This document shows positions 33,556 to 45,590 of a DNA stretch of 64,000 nucleotides, piece by piece. Below the pieces are notes generated by a model that saw nothing but the letters and a program-made list of their open reading frames with translations, was not told where the DNA came from and ran no database searches. The stretch covers positions 1 through 64,000 of the forward strand of contig CAJQUW010005734.1 in assembly GCA_907163375.1 (NCBI GenBank), read 5' to 3'. Both the position numbers and the translations under genes were made by a program. Position 1 is the stretch's first letter. Each line of letters begins with the position of its first letter. The DNA comes from Prostheceraeus crozeri (Eukaryota; Platyhelminthes; Polycladida; Euryleptidae).

Positions 33556-33741
33556 TGTGCCGTACGAGTGGTTATACACTTATTAAAGTACATGCGGTAA
33601 GTAAAAACACATCGTTTCACTATCACACGCTAAGCGATTGTGATACCTTTTATTTCAGATTCAATGCTGTTATAAACAAGCGTGACCTTGAGATGGTTAA
33701 TAACATAAATATTCGCAGCCATAGATAGCGCGTACATTACA
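33556..33741 (-). repeat. 5' LTR of the young gypsy element
   Basis: It matches the other LTR over 186 bp with a single difference by eye. Confidence 0.95.
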
Positions 33742-33850
33742 CTCAGATTCAATATCGCAGTTAACAGAGCCGTGATCAGAAGGATCGCAGTCAAATGGTA
33801 GAGCGGATATCCGCTTTTAGTTTAATTATGACTGTACGAAATGCTGAGGT
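33742..33850 (-). mobile_element. Decayed gypsy gag relic, right part
   Basis: It begins with the target copy CTCAG and carries an acidic gag-leader-like segment on the minus strand. This is the other side of the relic at 27597-28793, separated from it by the young element. Its outer boundary is unclear. Confidence 0.5.
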
Positions 33851-34880
33851 GTCTAGCAAACCCAAGTAGTTCAGTCTTTTTGAAATTCAAAATTTCTTCA
33901 TTAGAAGGAATAAACGTCGAAACCTCACTGTCTGCTATTTTCAACAAAATAGATTAATAAATTTGTGCTAGACCCGAGTATAAATGTCTATGTAACTATC
34001 GAAGACTGATAACTTAAATGATAGTTAACTGACGAAGACGCTAACGTAAGTAGCGTAGGGGAACAGTATGCCAACGTAAGTAGCATAAGACAACTTTGAA
34101 GAAATTTTTTGAACTATTTCGGCTGACGCCCAATTTTCTGTTACGACCTACCCAAAGGTACGAGCAGAAAAAAGACTAAATCCCAGTGAGTGAATAATGC
34201 ATGTAATAGATGCAAAACAGGTGACAGTCCTTAAGATAGCCGATTTGGCGTTCGCTGAGAATGTGGTGAGTGCATTGTCATCACGTAACACCTGAAGGCG
34301 AGCAGGACACTGAGGCAGGAATTGATGTACGCTGCAGACTTGACATAAAGGAATTCCTAATACCTTACAGAGATAGGAAAAAAGTCGTGCGTCGCTTGCG
34401 GATTAATGTGAGTTCAAGCAAAATGCTTAGATTGCCACAATTCCTTCAGATTCGAAGAATTCAGATCATTGCGCACAAGTTTTCTCCATAATGTTGGCCC
34501 TTCCGATCGTTATTAAAAAATAGCAGGCGTACGGAAATTAGTTCACCAGATGTTTTCACCATCCTCTTCTCACCATTCCTTACTGGATAGTGCATACACG
34601 GAATCGAATGTTAGCTAGACGATGTGTGTTTTGGTGTGTACGAAGTGATAGGCCTATCACAGCACGCATCTCTCACTGGCTCTGGTGTCCTCTGCTGACA
34701 GCTTATTGTTTGCCATTTCCAATAGCAAGCGATACACGAATTATCCATTCGAGAAGGACCAAGTTGTCTAATTCTGTGATGTGCCATTTCAATATTAAGG
34801 CTCGATACAACCCTTCCTTTCCAGGAAACCGAAGCGCGCGGATGAATCTAATTCTGTGCTTCTGCCTGAATCGAGTCGAG
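33851..34880. other. No recognisable gene
   Basis: A short repeat GCTAACGTAAGTAGCGTA / GCCAACGTAAGTAGCATA occurs near 34050 and 34070. Open stretches at 34270 and 34590 on the plus strand lack any family resemblance. Confidence 0.5.
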
Positions 34881-35645
34881 TCAGAGATGACGAGGGAAGA
34901 GAGAGAAGATGAAAGTCTGCATTTTCGTCAGAATTGGCAAGACAAGATGATGTAGAGGATGATTCGCATCGTTTAATACAGTCAGAAACAATTTCCAGCT
35001 AAGTGCATCGTGCGCCGATATATCAAGGGGGACAAATGAATCACAACCACATCGGCTTGATCCGCAAATTATGCGGTGAGATCTTCGTTGAACTGTTTCA
35101 AGTAAGTCCGACAAACAGAGGCGCGCAGTACTTGAGCAGATTTCTAGCACAAGCAATAGGTATATAGAAACCAACTAATCTTTACTGAAAAATAACTTAA
35201 GATGTCTTAAAACATACATTTGAGAGGTCGCTCTCCTAGCAATTGTCTCAACGTGTTTGCACAAAGAAAGTCTTTGATCAAACATTACTTCGAGTAGTCT
35301 CATTTGAACTGCTGACAGAAAGCCATCTAATTTCCATTGTGCTAGATTATAGTCGAATGCAAGGATAGGCTAACCATCATCTGCTGACACTTTGGCACCA
35401 TGAAACTCATACTACTAACTGTCATCCAACATTGAATATAATCCACGGCATTCCCAGCTGGATTTTGATTACTTCTTTTATTAACAGCTCCACATACGAT
35501 TATATCATCGGCATATTTGACAATAATACAATCATCACCATGATACTGTAAGTCTGATGCGAAGTACTTGAAGAGGTATGAGCCAGCTGATGATCCTTGA
35601 GGAACACCGCTCACCATTCTCTGCAAACAACTGAAGCGTGATGAC
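34881..35645 (-). mobile_element. LINE reverse transcriptase, 3' part (interrupted copy)
   Basis: Minus-strand segments carry the RT motifs GVPQGS and IVKYADDI (about 35.5-35.63 kb) and, further 3', an LLETVQRRSHRIICG segment. The latter matches the end of CR1/Jockey-type ORF2 proteins, where an L..VQRR.TR motif is typical. The reading frame changes between the two segments, so the copy is dead. The 5' part of the same RT lies at 41.7-42.6 kb beyond the BEL/Pao insertion, in the same orientation. The 3' end of the LINE was not identified. Confidence 0.75.
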
Positions 35646-35944
35646 TGTTAATTAATATGTGATAGTATGCCTGTGTATTTAGGATTGCCCTACGAGCCAA
35701 GATTGCCAACGTAAAGCACGGTCAAGAGTCAGAAAAGATTTTATATTCTTATCTTCTGTACAAGCTCATAAATTTCAACGGAAGGCGCGCATGCACGTGT
35801 CCACTCAAGCACTCTTCAAGAAACATGCCACTCACAAAAGATTATATCTACAAAGTTATCAACATTCACACCTGCCTCTCATCAATCCTACAGCCTCTGA
35901 CAATCAACACTTGTACATTGCAATTTACAGACAAATTTCTAACA
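35646..35944 (-). repeat. 3' LTR of the BEL/Pao element
   Basis: This 299-bp repeat runs from TGTTAATTAAT to TTTCTAACA on the plus strand. The polypurine tract is adjacent at 35945-35960. Confidence 0.95.
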
Positions 35945-36299
35945 TCCTCCCACCTCTTTTGAGAGGGAATTAAATCACTATCAAAAGATACAACAAACAT
36001 CAAAAAACAGTAAAAAAAGGATAGTCAATTTACAGGTCAGATCACTGCAGTCACTAATCCACGTTGAAGTCCATCGGCGCACGATACAACTGATGAACAG
36101 AGAAGAAGAAATGAAATTATGTACATCGATTGTTCATTTTTCTCACATTACACAAAATTTGCCGACGTAGGCCTAAATACAAATCAGTTAAAATTTTTTT
36201 AAAAAAACTCTGTATTCACACAGGTCACATAGAATACATGTCAATCTGAAGCACTATCAATCATATAAAAAAACACTGGATCAGATTAACAAGCAACAT

Positions 36300-39200
36300 T
36301 CAAGCCCGTGAAACTTCAAGCGGGTACAATCTCTGAACGGGCCGCATAATTACTCCTGACTTAGTCCGTACTCTGGCCACCCTGACCTTGCCATCCCGAC
36401 CTGCAACCAACTCTGAAATCTTTCCCATGGGCCAATCCAAGCGCTTCTTATTATCAGCTCCCACTAACACGACATCGCCAGCCTTTAACTCAATTCGAGT
36501 TCGAGACTGCTTAGCCCCTCCAACCAAGTATGCTAAGTACTCATTTCGGAACCTCATTTCTAACTCCTTTCTCAAGCGGCACATGGACTTGAATCTTTTG
36601 CCTAAGTTGTCCCCGCTCGCCTCCAATTCTGGAAACCTAGTCCTTTCAATGTTGTTCAAAAACATTGCTGGCGTCAATGCGATCAGGTCATTATCGTCTT
36701 CGCTGACATAAGTCAGTGGTCGACTATTTAAAATCGCCTCAACTTCGAACAGTATAGTCAGAAGTTCAATGTAAGACAATAGTTGTCTTCCAAGCATTCT
36801 TTTGAGCAAATCCTTTATCATTCGGATTAAACGCTCCCACCAACCTCCCCACCAAGCGGCAGTTGGTGGATTGAATTTCCATTGTATTCGCTGAACACTG
36901 GCGGTGTTTTCAATCTTTTTCCAATCAAGCTTTTTCGACAAATTGGCAAATCCGACGAAATTTGTGCCATTATCGCTGTAGACAGTTGCCGGTCTACCTC
37001 TCCGAGATACGAATCGGGAAAATGCCATCATAAAATCCTGGGTTGAGAGCGAATTCACTAATTCCAAGTGAACGCATCGATACACAGCACAAGTAAACAG
37101 GACTATCCAAGTCTTACTTCGATCCTTCAAAAACAGAGGTCCGGCCAAGTCAACGCCTGTGACTGAAAACGCCTGACCTTGAGTCAACCTGTCGATAGGC
37201 AAAGGAGCTGTGTCAACAGTAACGGGTTTAGATGAATACCTCTTACAAGTTGTACATTTTGAAATGATCTTTCTTATCGATCGTCGCGACTGCAGAATCC
37301 ATACTTTTTCACGCAACTTCACCATCATTATTTGCACCCCACAATGACCATTGTTTATGTGTTCAAAATGTATCAGCTGCTCAACAATAGGATGCGCTGA
37401 GGGCATAAGAATCGGCTGCTTAAATAATTCAGTGTCATCCAAATTCAACAGTCTTGTCTTGACTCGAAACATTCCACTCTCATCAGTCTTCACATCAATC
37501 TTGAAGTTGATCTTTCGCTTCGAAAATGCTTCCGCCTGCACCAATCTAAAAATTGTTTTTTCAGCTTGATTGATTTCCTCCGAAGTTAGCTCACCATCCT
37601 CTTTCGAGACTTTTTTCACATTTCTTATGAAGCGGTTTATCCAGGCCATAGTTCTGAGATTCTTTGTATAACTTGAGAATCTGATATACCAATGCTGACT
37701 TGTTGTCGATACAAAAGCTTGAGTAACAGATTTTTGCTTCTCGCTTTCAACTTTCTCTTCATCTGTCTGTTCTGCTTTAATAGGCCACTTGTCTTCACAT
37801 TGCCGTAACCAAGCTGGTCCCTCCCACCATTTCGATTTGATCAATTGTCCCGGGGAGCATCCACGAGAGGGCAAATCGGCCGGGTTTTCGCATCCTGGAA
37901 TATGCCGCCACACCGATGTCCCAGTCAATTTTCTTATTTCTTGTGCTCGATTTTCCACAAAAACGCCCCATTTATCTTCACGCTTAATCCAAGCCAAGGC
38001 CGTGGTTGAGTCACTCCAGCAATAGCATTCAAAAGTTGGGAGTGACAAAGCAGTCTCAACGGATTTCAGAAGACGAGCTCCGATCAGACAAGCCAATAAT
38101 TCCAATCTAGGAATCGTCGGTCTAACTGGCGGTGCAATTCTCGTCTTTGCCTGCAAAAGTTGGACAAATATCGAGTCCCGTGATTCAACTCGAACGAAAA
38201 TCTCAGCCGCATACGCCTCCTTACTCGCGTCACAGAAACAATGCAATTGAATTCGATCAGCAAGTCCGATATGAACATGCCGAGGAATTCGTATTTGAGT
38301 AAGGCTTTCAATTTCCTTAATCCATCCACCAAACCTGCCAGCCTGTTCTGATGGAATTTCAGTATCCCAACCTTTTTTAATAGCCCATAGCTCCTGTAAC
38401 ATCAGTTTAGGAATTAATAGCACTGGGCAAGTAAATCCAACGGGATCAAACACTCTTGACACAAGGGACAAAATACTTCTCTTCGTCACTTTTCTCAATT
38501 CTTTGTCAACTTCGGGTGAAAACCGAACTGAAAGTGAATCTTCGTCCTTATGCCAGTTCAACCCTAAAACAATAGTATCAGGACATGCGTTCTGAGATCT
38601 ACTCATGGGGTCGTTGCATTCCCATTGTCTCAATTCCATCTTGGCATTTTCCATAACTTTGATCGATGACGATCGAAAGTTATCAAAATCCTCTAAAGTA
38701 TCGACAGAGGTCACCACATTGTCCACATAGAGACACTGCTTCAATTGCTGAGCAATAGCGGTGTCATCTCCACTTTTATCTAAATGATGTTTGATTACAC
38801 TGTTCAGCAGGAATGGACTACAATTAAGGCCAAAAACCACCCGATTATGACGGAAGATCTTTACAGACTTCTCCTCTCTATTTTTCCACCAAAGGAATCG
38901 GAGATAATCTTTGTCCTTTTCACAAACTTCTATCATTTGGAAGGCTTTACGAATATCCGCGATCACTCCCACCTGTCGCATTCTAAAACGCATGAGAATT
39001 GAGGGGAGCAAGTCAATCAAATTTGGGCCAACTTCTAAGCAATGATTCAAAGACAATCCGGACTCGGTTTTGCACGAGGCGTCAAACACTGGCCTCACTG
39101 GAGTGGTACTGCTGTCAACTTTGAAAACAGGTCTATGGGGCAAATAATGACAATCATTTTCTATGTCATCCGACACTTCTTCGGTAAAACCCTCACATAA

Positions 39201-39509
39201 CCATGAATCGAATATCTCTTCATACTCCTTATATTTGTTTTCTTTCTCAAGCTTCTGAGTAATACTCTCCAAACGACGGTAAGCGACATTTCTGTTATTT
39301 GAGATCGAATTCATTCCCTCTTTCCACGGTAAAGCAACTCGGTATCTTCCATTTTCTGATTGAGAAACAGAATTCAGAAAATGATCCTCGATTTCCTTCA
39401 TTTTTTCCTCTTTTGCTACGACCTGAATGGGATCACGAATTCCGATCGCCTCTAAGCTCCAAAGATCGCTCACAGGTGCTGTCTGATTCAGCAATGAAAG
39501 ACTACTCAT
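36300..39509 (-). CDS. BEL/Pao pol: RT, RNase H, integrase
   Basis: This 1069-residue frame looks whole. RT shows RPVFDAS, IADIRKAFQMI and the YVDNVV active site typical of BEL/Pao (a YVD box). RNase H shows FCDASKEAY and a WSDST motif. The integrase zinc region (H..H, CTTCKRY) is followed by a core with GVDLAGP, SDNGTNF and the AAWWGGWWERLIR motif characteristic of BEL/Pao integrases. A C-terminal domain with KAGDVVLVG closes the protein. It makes cDNA from element RNA and inserts it. The start at 39509 lies close to the end of the upstream protease region. Confidence 0.93.
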   Translation of the reverse strand: MSSLSLLNQTAPVSDLWSLEAIGIRDPIQVVAKEEKMKEIEDHFLNSVSQSENGRYRVALPWKEGMNSISNNRNVAYRRLESITQKLEKENKYKEYEEIFDSWLCEGFTEEVSDDIENDCHYLPHRPVFKVDSSTTPVRPVFDASCKTESGLSLNHCLEVGPNLIDLLPSILMRFRMRQVGVIADIRKAFQMIEVCEKDKDYLRFLWWKNREEKSVKIFRHNRVVFGLNCSPFLLNSVIKHHLDKSGDDTAIAQQLKQCLYVDNVVTSVDTLEDFDNFRSSSIKVMENAKMELRQWECNDPMSRSQNACPDTIVLGLNWHKDEDSLSVRFSPEVDKELRKVTKRSILSLVSRVFDPVGFTCPVLLIPKLMLQELWAIKKGWDTEIPSEQAGRFGGWIKEIESLTQIRIPRHVHIGLADRIQLHCFCDASKEAYAAEIFVRVESRDSIFVQLLQAKTRIAPPVRPTIPRLELLACLIGARLLKSVETALSLPTFECYCWSDSTTALAWIKREDKWGVFVENRAQEIRKLTGTSVWRHIPGCENPADLPSRGCSPGQLIKSKWWEGPAWLRQCEDKWPIKAEQTDEEKVESEKQKSVTQAFVSTTSQHWYIRFSSYTKNLRTMAWINRFIRNVKKVSKEDGELTSEEINQAEKTIFRLVQAEAFSKRKINFKIDVKTDESGMFRVKTRLLNLDDTELFKQPILMPSAHPIVEQLIHFEHINNGHCGVQIMMVKLREKVWILQSRRSIRKIISKCTTCKRYSSKPVTVDTAPLPIDRLTQGQAFSVTGVDLAGPLFLKDRSKTWIVLFTCAVYRCVHLELVNSLSTQDFMMAFSRFVSRRGRPATVYSDNGTNFVGFANLSKKLDWKKIENTASVQRIQWKFNPPTAAWWGGWWERLIRMIKDLLKRMLGRQLLSYIELLTILFEVEAILNSRPLTYVSEDDNDLIALTPAMFLNNIERTRFPELEASGDNLGKRFKSMCRLRKELEMRFRNEYLAYLVGGAKQSRTRIELKAGDVVLVGADNKKRLDWPMGKISELVAGRDGKVRVARVRTKSGVIMRPVQRLYPLEVSRA

Positions 39510-39572
39510 AGCAAAGTTGTCGATCCTAGAATCAGTATTCGGTAAGGGACCACTGAGAGTCCAACCAAATAT

Positions 39573-41369
39573 TCACTCAACAGCCAATAATCCACATGAA
39601 AGTCTCATCATTTTTCCTGTCATCAACTCACCCCAGTAATCGCTGCCTATCAATACCTCAATATCTGCATCATTGCGACCTGACGTCAGTGAAATTCCTT
39701 TCTCTTCGAGTTCCCGAATCCAAGGTCCATTAAGGACTCCATCAACTTTACCACAGATAAGGTCCTCATTCAGCAATTTTATTTCTCTACGGTTCTGATT
39801 CTGTATGCCCTCTAAAACAACCCGGTGAATTGCATGCCGCTTGCAATCACTCATCGATCCTCCAAACAGTGATTTTCTCAAAATTTCATGACCAAGAACA
39901 GGACTATGTAAATGTGTTGCGGTCGCTGTTTTAACATAACTGCGCTGATTGCCATCATCGAAAATCAATAGCACAATGCGACTCCCTTGTGGTCCCACAG
40001 CTCTGACATGTAGTGTTTTCAATAGCACATTTCCTGTTGCATTACTGTAGTTAGCTGCTGACTCGGTCACTTCATCATGTGGATCGACGGACTGCGAATT
40101 TGACTTATGACACGGTAAATCGGGACACATGATTGTCTGATGCCTTCTGTTACAGGACAAACACCTCACATTTACGCGACAGTTTTGAATTCTGTGACCT
40201 GTCTTCAGGCACGCAAAGCAAGCCTTTTTCTCATTAACCAATTTCCTTTTCATCTCAAGGCTCAATGCTTTTCGACATTCGTTGCTATAATGATTATTCT
40301 TATCACAGAAAATGCAATTACTACGCGTGCACAAAAGTCACGCTGCAGTATGTAAACCACCAGAACTACGATCCTGCTTCCTGTGCATCCCTCTACCTGA
40401 ATTATTCCTGCTGGCTTTATCCTCAATCCTGAGGAAACCCTCCTTAGCCATAGAAACATGTATGTCATTCTTGACCTCAATTCTTAATAACTCCATCAAG
40501 CCCGCTAATCTGTCTGAACTATCTCCACTTGAGCTAAACTTAGGAGTCCTCTGCCATGTCCTTAAAATATCCTCATTCAAACATGAAATGACAATAGGAT
40601 ACAAAAAACGGCTAAACGCATCAACAGTAACATTCATAGACTCTAAAGACTTCAAATGAGAATCTATCTTACTGTACAATTCAGTCAAAGGAAGTTTCTG
40701 CTGAGAACTTAGGAATCCTAGTTGTAGCAACTCACGTACATACAGTTCAACAAGGATGTCCTCATCTCCAAAGTGACTCCGAAGTGCTTCCACAGCTTTG
40801 CCGTAGTTGTCCGCAGACGATGGGAAATTCTCGATAATCCCACGTGCCGTTGAGCCGTAGGCCGTTGCTTGGATGAGATATTGAAATTTATCACTATCGT
40901 GCAGAGTCTCGTCGTCGTGAATCTTCTTGAATTGTCCCCACCATCCGATCCACGTTCGAAGATCGTCACTGAACTTACGAAGTTCAATCTTGGGTAGTTT
41001 AAACTGTCTCTTGTCAGACTCGCTAGACGCCTGAGCCGACGAACAGGAAGGTGACGGTGATCGCGACGGCGCATTCGATTTTTCGAAGAACAGTTCCAAT
41101 TTCCTGCGTAGGAAAATCCACTCGAGTTCGGAATTCTCCGCACTCTTATTCTCCTCGTCCAAGTCCTCGTCTTCTGCGTTGTTCAGAATCATGTCATTCA
41201 AGACATCGTCGTTCAATTTCGCTAGATCCTCATGGACCAACTGAAGTCTCGTCGCTTTTGTCTCTACAGACAATCTGTCTGGACTTTCACTGTCTATTTC
41301 TTCACTTATTCGACTGACTAGACTTGTGAAATTGCGACGAATCACACTTCTTTTCTTCTTGACATCCAT
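39573..41369 (-). CDS. BEL/Pao gag and protease region
   Basis: Gag starts at 41369 with a helical, acidic N-terminal part and a DUF1759-type capsid segment (LPKIELRKFSDDLRTWIGWWGQF). C-terminal CX2C zinc knuckles follow (CDKNNHYSNEC, CLKTGHRIQNC, CLSCNRRHQ), and then a protease-like segment with an IFDDG core. Gag packages the element RNA and the protease processes the polyprotein. About one break may lie in this region, or separate frames may be normal for the family. Confidence 0.85.
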
Positions 41370-41419
41370 ACTCAGACGTAACTCAAATCAAATACTATCA
41401 CGTCGGGCTCATCAGAAAA

Positions 41420-41718
41420 TGTTAATTAATATGTGATAGTATGCCTGTGTATTTAGGATTGCCCTACGAGCCAAGATTGCCAACGTAAAGCACGGTCAAG
41501 AGTCAGAAAAGATTTTATATTCTTATCTTCTGTACAAGCTCATAAATTTCAACGGAAGGCGCGCATGCACGTGTCCACTCAAGCACTTTTCAAGAAACAT
41601 GCCACTCACAAAAGATTATATCTACAAAGTTATCAACATTCACACCTGCCTCTCACCAATCCTACAGCCTCTGACAATCAACACTTGTACATTGCAATTT
41701 ACAGACAAATTTCTAACA
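41420..41718 (-). repeat. 5' LTR of the BEL/Pao element
   Basis: It matches the 3' LTR over 299 bp with two differences by eye. The gag start codon lies about 50 bp inside (41369). Confidence 0.95.
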
Positions 41719-41723
41719 ATGAC

Positions 41724-42600
41724 CATCTCACTCTTTCGAAGCGATCCGTCAAGTAATTTGTAACAAAAACTATTAAAAAGGGATCGAAGCAATCTTGCAG
41801 CATCTTCTCAATCATGAGATGATGGGATAATCAATCAAATCCTTTCATCATATGGAGAGAGGATAACATGCCAAATTGCCAGGGTTAGACACGGAATTCG
41901 AGATGAATTGAGTTACTTGAATATATGTAAATGCACATGCCGTAGCGCTGCCAGGTCAATAAGCAAATTGCATTGGATCATACTTATGAAAATTATGGTC
42001 CATTCTCTTGAAAAATTAACGTTCAAATATACGAGCAGGCATCGGCAGCAGTGAAATGGGTTGAGTATCCAACAAATTTGATTTTCCGAGTTTTTGGCAA
42101 CGGAATAATATCAGCGATTTTCCACAAACCAGGCAAATACAGGAGACAGTCTCTTTCGAAGAATAGAAGCGATCCCGTCCGATCCTGGTGATTTTCGTCA
42201 GTTGACTTGAGCTAGCAACTTTTCCACGTCGTTCGATTCGATGGAGAAGGGGCGATGAATGGAAAATGTGAAGGAAAGATTGGATCAGATTGTATCACAG
42301 ACATGCATCGGAGGCTTCATTGATCTAGGAAATCTCACACACTCATGTCAGGACAGCAGTTCGGCAACCAGTCCGGATCCTTTGACGTTCCCAGAATTTC
42401 ACTTCTGATTTTCCATGTCGACTTGTTCTTATTCTTCATGCGCTGACCCCAATCTTGTTTAGCTTTTATAATGGCAATTATAAATTTATCACGGTAATGC
42501 TCATGCAGCGGCCAATTGCGAGATCGGTAAGCTTGATAGCGCTTATTTACTTTCCATAATGTTTTTGAATACCTAACAAATCCCGAATCTTATATTAGGA
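41724..42600 (-). mobile_element. LINE reverse transcriptase, 5' part (interrupted copy)
   Basis: Minus-strand translation in changing frames shows CR1/Jockey-type features. First come segments of the linker between endonuclease and RT (KTLWKVNKRYQAYRSRNW, WGQRMKNKNKSTWK at about 42.4-42.55 kb). Then come the first RT motifs, KIADIIPLPK and LLPMPAR, at about 42.0-42.15 kb. Several stops and frame changes mean the copy is dead. It is continuous in orientation and order with 34881-35645 once the BEL/Pao element is set aside. Confidence 0.7.
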
Positions 42601-42620
42601 AATTCTAAATCTTTCTCGTT

Positions 42621-43110
42621 TTAGTATTTTTTTGTTAAACCATGTGAACGAATGACCGTTCGTAAACGTCTTAGAGCACTGGGACAGAGAATTTGGACAT
42701 GTTCTGTCTGGATAATTCTAAACCATACATCGACTAAGCTCATTGCCGATACCAATTCTTTTCTGTTTGATGGACCTCTCCGGCGAAAAACATTTCCATT
42801 TGTGTTCCACAAACTTTCGATTGGGTTTGTATCGTGACTCTGTCCCGGCTAATCCTCATTTCTATCGACGTTGTTATCTTCGAACCACTTCAACTCTGAC
42901 TAATACAGAGTTCTCGTGTGGATAGAGATCCCGTCCAATCAATTTCAACTATCGCTTGAATCTTGAAATAACGATCTGTATTTAGGCCTACTTGCTGATT
43001 TTTTTCAAGAGCATACAATCCGCCGAGACCATTGTATTACATGCAGCCCCAGACTACTACTGACACAGGGTGTCTCATGCAAGGCGCCTCTTGTCATTGA
43101 GCCAAGTCAG
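42621..43110 (-). pseudogene. Tc1/mariner transposase relic
   Basis: On the minus strand, about 43.0-43.1 kb encodes a VVVWGCM-type segment. About 42.83-42.9 kb encodes a KWFEDNNV..NED..GQSHDTNPIESLW stretch, equivalent to the WPAQSPDLNPIENLW signature around the third catalytic acid of Tc1/mariner enzymes. The C-terminal end has LCPSALRRLRTVI..HG.T.KY. In-frame stops lie near 42.85 and 43.05 kb and the catalytic N-terminal half is not visible, so it is dead. It adjoins the LINE relic. The terminal repeats were not identified. Confidence 0.75.
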
Positions 43111-45590
43111 TGTAATATATGTTGTGTATGGTCAAGCAATCCGACAAATAATGAGCCATATCCACTTTAAACTATGGCTCAAGTTCATCTATATCCAAAA
43201 TAAATCAGTAAATACGAAATCAAATAGAATGATTAAATCAAACTCTGTCAAATTGCAATATTGAGGATGAAATCAACCTTATCCGGATACTAATGGCCAT
43301 GACTGTAGACCTAGAACTTTCTAGATTTTAATAATCAAAGTACATTCTGTTTTGCACAGCACAAAAATGTAGAACAAATTTATGTATGACGCTATTTATC
43401 CAGGCCAATAACAAATCCAAAAATAGCAGGAGTTGGGAAGCGATGCCGTATTTTTTGCTGAAATCAGCCGAAATACAAATCTATCAGCAACATTTATCGC
43501 TGAAGCATTCATTGTGCGATCCGCATGCAAATTCGAAGTGCGTGATATCAAAATGCACTATTTAAGAATGAATCCATAAATATGATGTGCGTGGATAAGT
43601 GTAATGCATCATCAGCGAAAGAAATCGTAAATACATAAAATTCTTGCTTCGAAGATAACTTCAAAAACTCAATAGAAATTATTGAAGTAGGCCTATGAAT
43701 TATGCACATGCAAACTAAGGAGATACCTAAACACAAAATTCAGTATAAAAGCGCTCTAATTGACAGATGGATATGTAGTTAATTCGAACCATTCAGGCAA
43801 AATCTTTGAAAAAATTACTCCGAAATATATGAAAATACCAAATATTCTTTTTATGAAAACATTCTTCTCGTGTCTTGCTGGGTAATTTTTCGGATGAATA
43901 ACAGCAAATAAATTTATTTTACGGCTATAGGCATCGGTCTAATTTCAAGCTGTTTTTCATCGCAATTAACCTTAAAAGTTTGCATGATTAATGCGAGGTC
44001 AATGATTCCCACATGATTAATATAAATTGGTGCTACATGTACAAAATGCAGGAAGATATTTCATGCTTTTTTTAGGATTTTCGTCCGAATTAGGTGGATC
44101 CTGGGATCCTAAAAAATTTCAATTTTAATTTATATCTTTTGTTGATGTAGCATCGTGAGAATCAAATTATTTGCTGCTGTTTTCACTTTCATCAGCTTCG
44201 AGTGAGTTTCTAAGACTGCTTTATTTCAAGTTGCAAATTTCGATCCACTTCGGGATATCCCGCAAGATCCCAGGATCGAAGTGGAGGCATGAAAACGACT
44301 GGAAATTTGCAGATTGGAATTGAAAACGAATTTACTTAGTGATATCAACACTTGCTGGAAACAGTGAGGGATCTAAATTATGACAGATATCATCATGTAG
44401 ACGACAGCTCAGCAAGTAAACGGAAAAGACCAAGCTGACAATATTTGATTATTATATGTATTCACACATTATTGCACGTCATAGGTCTGCCGTTTCAGCA
44501 AACGATGGCAAATGTCCGTCCTTTTATTATGTTGCAGTTAATGTTTTGCCGAGCTCTGCAAAAGCATTAACTAATATTCCCAAATGATCACAAATTTTGA
44601 ATTTCATAGTTCAACTTTGCACGCATTTATTTCTTGCTGAGCAAATATCACACAATCAAAATTGACTTTAGATCAGCAAGTTAACGTTTAGTAATTAACG
44701 ACACAGGATGTTTAGGCAATGCATGTAGCTTTCGATCAAACACTTGAAAAATTTATTTCTTATGTGATATCCAACTTCATTTTAATGATCTCATACATCC
44801 AAGAAGCAAAGTTTTATTCCTTTATTTTATCGATTTTGTTATAGATGGGCTGTAATGCCTGCTAATTTTCGTCTGTTTTTAGTAAGCATTAAACTGCTTG
44901 AGAAAACCTATGTTTGTGAATTCTATGTTCATGCAGGCCTTTACTGACATCCTGTGAATATCGAATTTGGCATTTGACATCAGTATTATATCAATCCTGC
45001 TGAAACATATTCAACGTTAAAAAGCCTGTCAGATCATGAGACGTTACTGAACTTTGACTCGTTCGAGCAAGGAACCAAAATCCGCTTTATTGTATACTTT
45101 ATTTCTTTGTTGTACAACAATTGAAAAACTTTTTGTCAAAAATCTTGTGTGAAATATAAAATGGCAGTCATCTTCAGTTAGAGCAGACGAATGACCATGG
45201 AATCGTGTGTTGAAATTTGGTATTAAAATCATAACTTGGCTTCAAAATGGCCTCAGAAGATAAGAGCCATGTGTATTTTTTGCTTGCTATCAATGTACAG
45301 GTTCCTTGCTATGTAAAACGTAAAAACCATTTTTATGTCTCTATATGATTGTCTATTTTATACACAAGAAATCGGATAGATCTTCTTAATAGAACTTCTT
45401 AACTGTCTGTGCTGTCTGACGGTCGTATTTACGAGCTCCTGCATTGTGTTTGGAGTTTGCTACCGTACGTCGATTTTCTCTAAACAGATTGTGAAAAATT
45501 TTGTATCAGTGGAATTCTCAGCATCTGAGGAATACTAGTGTGCCTTCCGTTTTTTCAATCAGAGCCTCTATCATTCGCAATTTGGATTAT
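43111..45590. other. No recognisable gene
   Basis: AT-rich DNA with short open stretches that resemble nothing known. A small inverted repeat at 44232-44311 is listed separately. Confidence 0.5.
44232..44311. repeat. Small hairpin with 10-bp perfect outer arms
   Basis: TGCAAATTTC at 44232-44241 pairs with GAAATTTGCA at 44302-44311. Inside, CCACTTCG pairs with CGAAGTGG, and GGGATATCCC is palindromic. Confidence 0.6.

Larger units (their letters stand above)
28794..33741 (-). mobile_element. Young Ty3/gypsy LTR retrotransposon, 4948 bp
   Basis: LTRs of 186 bp (28794-28979 and 33556-33741) start TG and end CA, differ by one base by eye, and are flanked by the 5-bp duplication CTCAG (28789-28793 and 33742-33746). 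A purine tract AAAGGGGGAGAGA (minus strand, 28980-28992) abuts the 3' LTR. A primer-site candidate, TGGCGACTGAGG, lies just inside the 5' LTR. Parts in order are: gag with two CCHC knuckles, protease (IDTGAS), RT with a YMDD site, RNase H, integrase and a C-terminal tail. The element looks almost whole, with about one break. The LTR identity makes it recent. Confidence 0.95.
35646..41718 (-). mobile_element. BEL/Pao LTR retrotransposon, 6073 bp
   Basis: LTRs of 299 bp (35646-35944 and 41420-41718) start TG and end CA, differ at two bases by eye, and are flanked by the 5-bp duplication ATGAC (35641-35645 and 41719-41723). A purine tract AAAAGAGGTGGGAGGA (minus strand, 35945-35960) abuts the 3' LTR. 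The protein order is gag, protease, RT, RNase H, integrase, and the RT and integrase are of BEL/Pao type. The element looks almost whole, with about one or two breaks, and is recent. It interrupts a minus-strand LINE. Confidence 0.96.

Noticed and set aside
36388-41317. Plus-strand frames of 60-115 residues across the BEL/Pao element
   Set aside because: They are the reverse strand of gag, pol and integrase coding sequence.
42580-42660. WFNKK-like peptide at the junction of LINE and mariner relics, first taken as LINE endonuclease-RT linker
   Set aside because: The frame that matches the mariner C-terminal end is more specific, and the LINE similarity begins only further 3'.
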